This document shows, piece after piece, positions 4,983 to 5,471 of a DNA stretch of 5,471 nt (within the stretch, counting starts at the first letter, position 1; each line of letters starts with the position of its first letter). Origin of the DNA: VRUE01 sp036525295 (GTDB lineage Bacteria; Actinomycetota; Thermoleophilia; Solirubrobacterales; 70-9); assembly GCA_036525295.1 (NCBI GenBank), contig DATDAQ010000142.1, positions 1 to 5,471 on the forward strand, written 5' to 3'. The notes under the pieces were generated by a model. That model ran no database searches, was not told the origin of the DNA, and saw nothing but the letters and a program-made list of their open reading frames with translations. Both the position numbers and the translations under genes were made by a program.

Positions 4983-5381
4983 CCCATGAAGTCGGCAGTC
5001 TCCTAGCCAAGGACGCGCGAGATCTCGCCTCCAGGGCGCCGGGAGAAGGTCACCGACCAGACCGTCGCCCTAGCCAGGGTTCCCGCCAAGCAGTGCGGGA
5101 ACGGGAAGGGCCCGGTCAACAGGGACCTTCACGGAGAGGAGACAGCTGGTGGTACGCACGTCGTTCGCACCCTCGCGGGAACCGACTCGCGACGCGCCGG
5201 TATCGCCGGCCGAGCACTGCGCTTGCCCCGATCTCTCCAGGCGGTCTCAACACGACCTTCCTTCCGGACGGATGGGGATGGGTTCCCCGGTCCGCCCATT
5301 GTCAATCACACAGGGAAACAGGGTCACCCGAAGGCCGCTGGGAGCGGCTCGGCAGGGGCTCAAAAACAAGGAGAGAGCTAA
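4983..5381 (+). ncRNA. Long hairpin-rich leader or unclassified RNA
   Basis: About 400 bases lie between the promoter and the next secure gene. Visible structure: a 12-bp perfect palindrome (5017-5028); GTTCCCGC/GCGGGAAC with an 8-base loop (5079-5102); a two-part stem CGGAC-GGGGA against TCCCC-GTCCG (5265-5294); and GCCGCT-GGG-AGCGGC (5334-5348). This suggests a cis-regulatory 5' leader or a separate RNA. I could not match it to the cobalamin, TPP, glycine, SAM, c-di-GMP or c-di-AMP riboswitch consensus by eye. No terminator with a T run is visible. High GC content makes some pairing expected by chance. Confidence 0.4.
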
Positions 5382-5385
5382 GTGA
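5149..5385 (+). CDS. Doubtful small ORF inside the leader
   Basis: 78 residues from GTG, preceded by a good Shine-Dalgarno (AGGAG at 5137-5141, seven bases away), and its TGA overlaps the GTG of the next gene as GTGA. Those two points favour translation. Against it, third-position GC is about 70 percent by my count, clearly lower than in the secure genes here, the protein is Arg/Pro/Ser-rich with no recognised domain, and the next gene has its own ribosome binding site. It may be a coupled leader ORF or chance. Confidence 0.25.
   Translation: MVRTSFAPSREPTRDAPVSPAEHCACPDLSRRSQHDLPSGRMGMGSPVRPLSITQGNRVTRRPLGAARQGLKNKERAK
5368..5373 (+). promoter_or_regulatory. Ribosome binding site of the exported protein
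   Basis: AAGGAG lies eight bases ahead of the GTG at 5382 and sets the start of the partial gene. Confidence 0.75.
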
Positions 5386-5471
5386 GACGACTGACAATCT
5401 TGCTCGCCGCGATGGGGGCTTTGATGCTCATCCCGGCGGCGCAGGCGTTCGCGGCGGCGAAAACGACGGTG
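5382..5471 (+). CDS. N-terminus of an exported protein (partial)
   Basis: Thirty residues from GTG are visible before the window ends. They form a signal peptide: basic RR at 2-3, hydrophobic core LTILLAAMGALMLI (4-17), then PAAQAFAAA with likely cleavage after AQA (20-22) or FAA, and the mature start KTTV. The mature protein is outside the window, so its function cannot be given. Short signal peptides of this style precede Ca2+-binding RTX-like proteins in Solirubrobacterales-type genomes, but that is only a guess. It is expected to be expressed from the promoter at 4924-4952 through the long leader, under control of whatever binds the palindromic repeats. Confidence 0.75.
   Translation, partial: MRRLTILLAAMGALMLIPAAQAFAAAKTTV

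Noticed and set aside
4408..4989. Plus-strand open frame of 193 codons overlapping DUF2294 copy C.
   Set aside because: Its product is an Arg/Gly/His-rich out-of-frame reading of a gene with clear family motifs.
4986..5006. Six-codon ORF (MKSAVS) right after the downstream palindromic repeat, a possible leader peptide.
   Set aside because: There is no Shine-Dalgarno and no run of regulatory codons; ORFs this short are expected by chance.
5079..5160. Possible c-di-AMP (ydaO) riboswitch, from GACAGCT at 5141-5147 and nearby stems.
   Set aside because: The other conserved segments of the class (GGGGTGAA and the AACCTCGTAGGCG-like end) are absent.
5257..5268. On the minus strand this reads TCCGGAAGGAAG, identical to the core of bacterial SRP RNA.
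   Set aside because: The flanking GTCAG before it and GCAGCC after it are missing, and no long pairing partner is seen around it, so a chance match is more likely.

Overview
The window is GC-rich bacterial DNA with strongly GC-biased third codon positions, frequent GTG starts and candidate leaderless promoters. A secreted beta-propeller plus InlB-like repeat protein, a Lys-rich secreted-protein tail and several DUF2294 (MpsC-like) proteins together suggest an actinobacterium, most likely of the Thermoleophilia/Solirubrobacterales type. That placement is inference from style and gene content; there is no rRNA or other marker here.

Layout. (1) 1-2456, plus strand: the Lys-rich C-terminal end of an upstream gene is joined by an ATGA stop/start overlap to a 772-residue secreted protein, with a signal peptide, an NHL-like beta-propeller region and four Cys-rich divergent InlB B-repeats. 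(2) 2562-2957, plus: the first of three small DUF2294/MpsC-like proteins. (3) 2992-3805, plus: a compact two-gene cassette of an XRE-type helix-turn-helix protein and an AbiEii/MenT-like nucleotidyltransferase, very probably a toxin-antitoxin module. A 24-bp near-palindrome overlaps its -10 box directly in front of a GTG start, so the mRNA is probably leaderless and autorepressed. (4) 3802-4224, minus: a second DUF2294 protein, convergent with the cassette and sharing stop-codon bases with it. (5) 4225-4486: a divergent intergenic region with no gene. (6) 4487-4870, plus: a third DUF2294 protein. (7) 4864-4982: an AT-richer island with a good sigma70-type promoter bracketed by two copies of a 20-bp palindromic repeat. 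(8) 4983-5381: about 400 bases that look like a structured leader or an unrecognised RNA, containing one doubtful small ORF. (9) 5382 to the end: the start of an exported protein with a signal peptide and a good Shine-Dalgarno.

The points most worth following are the three divergent DUF2294 paralogues within 2.3 kb around a nucleotidyltransferase toxin-antitoxin cassette, and the repeat-promoter-repeat switch ahead of a long hairpin-rich leader for an exported protein. I could not match the leader to a known riboswitch class by eye.
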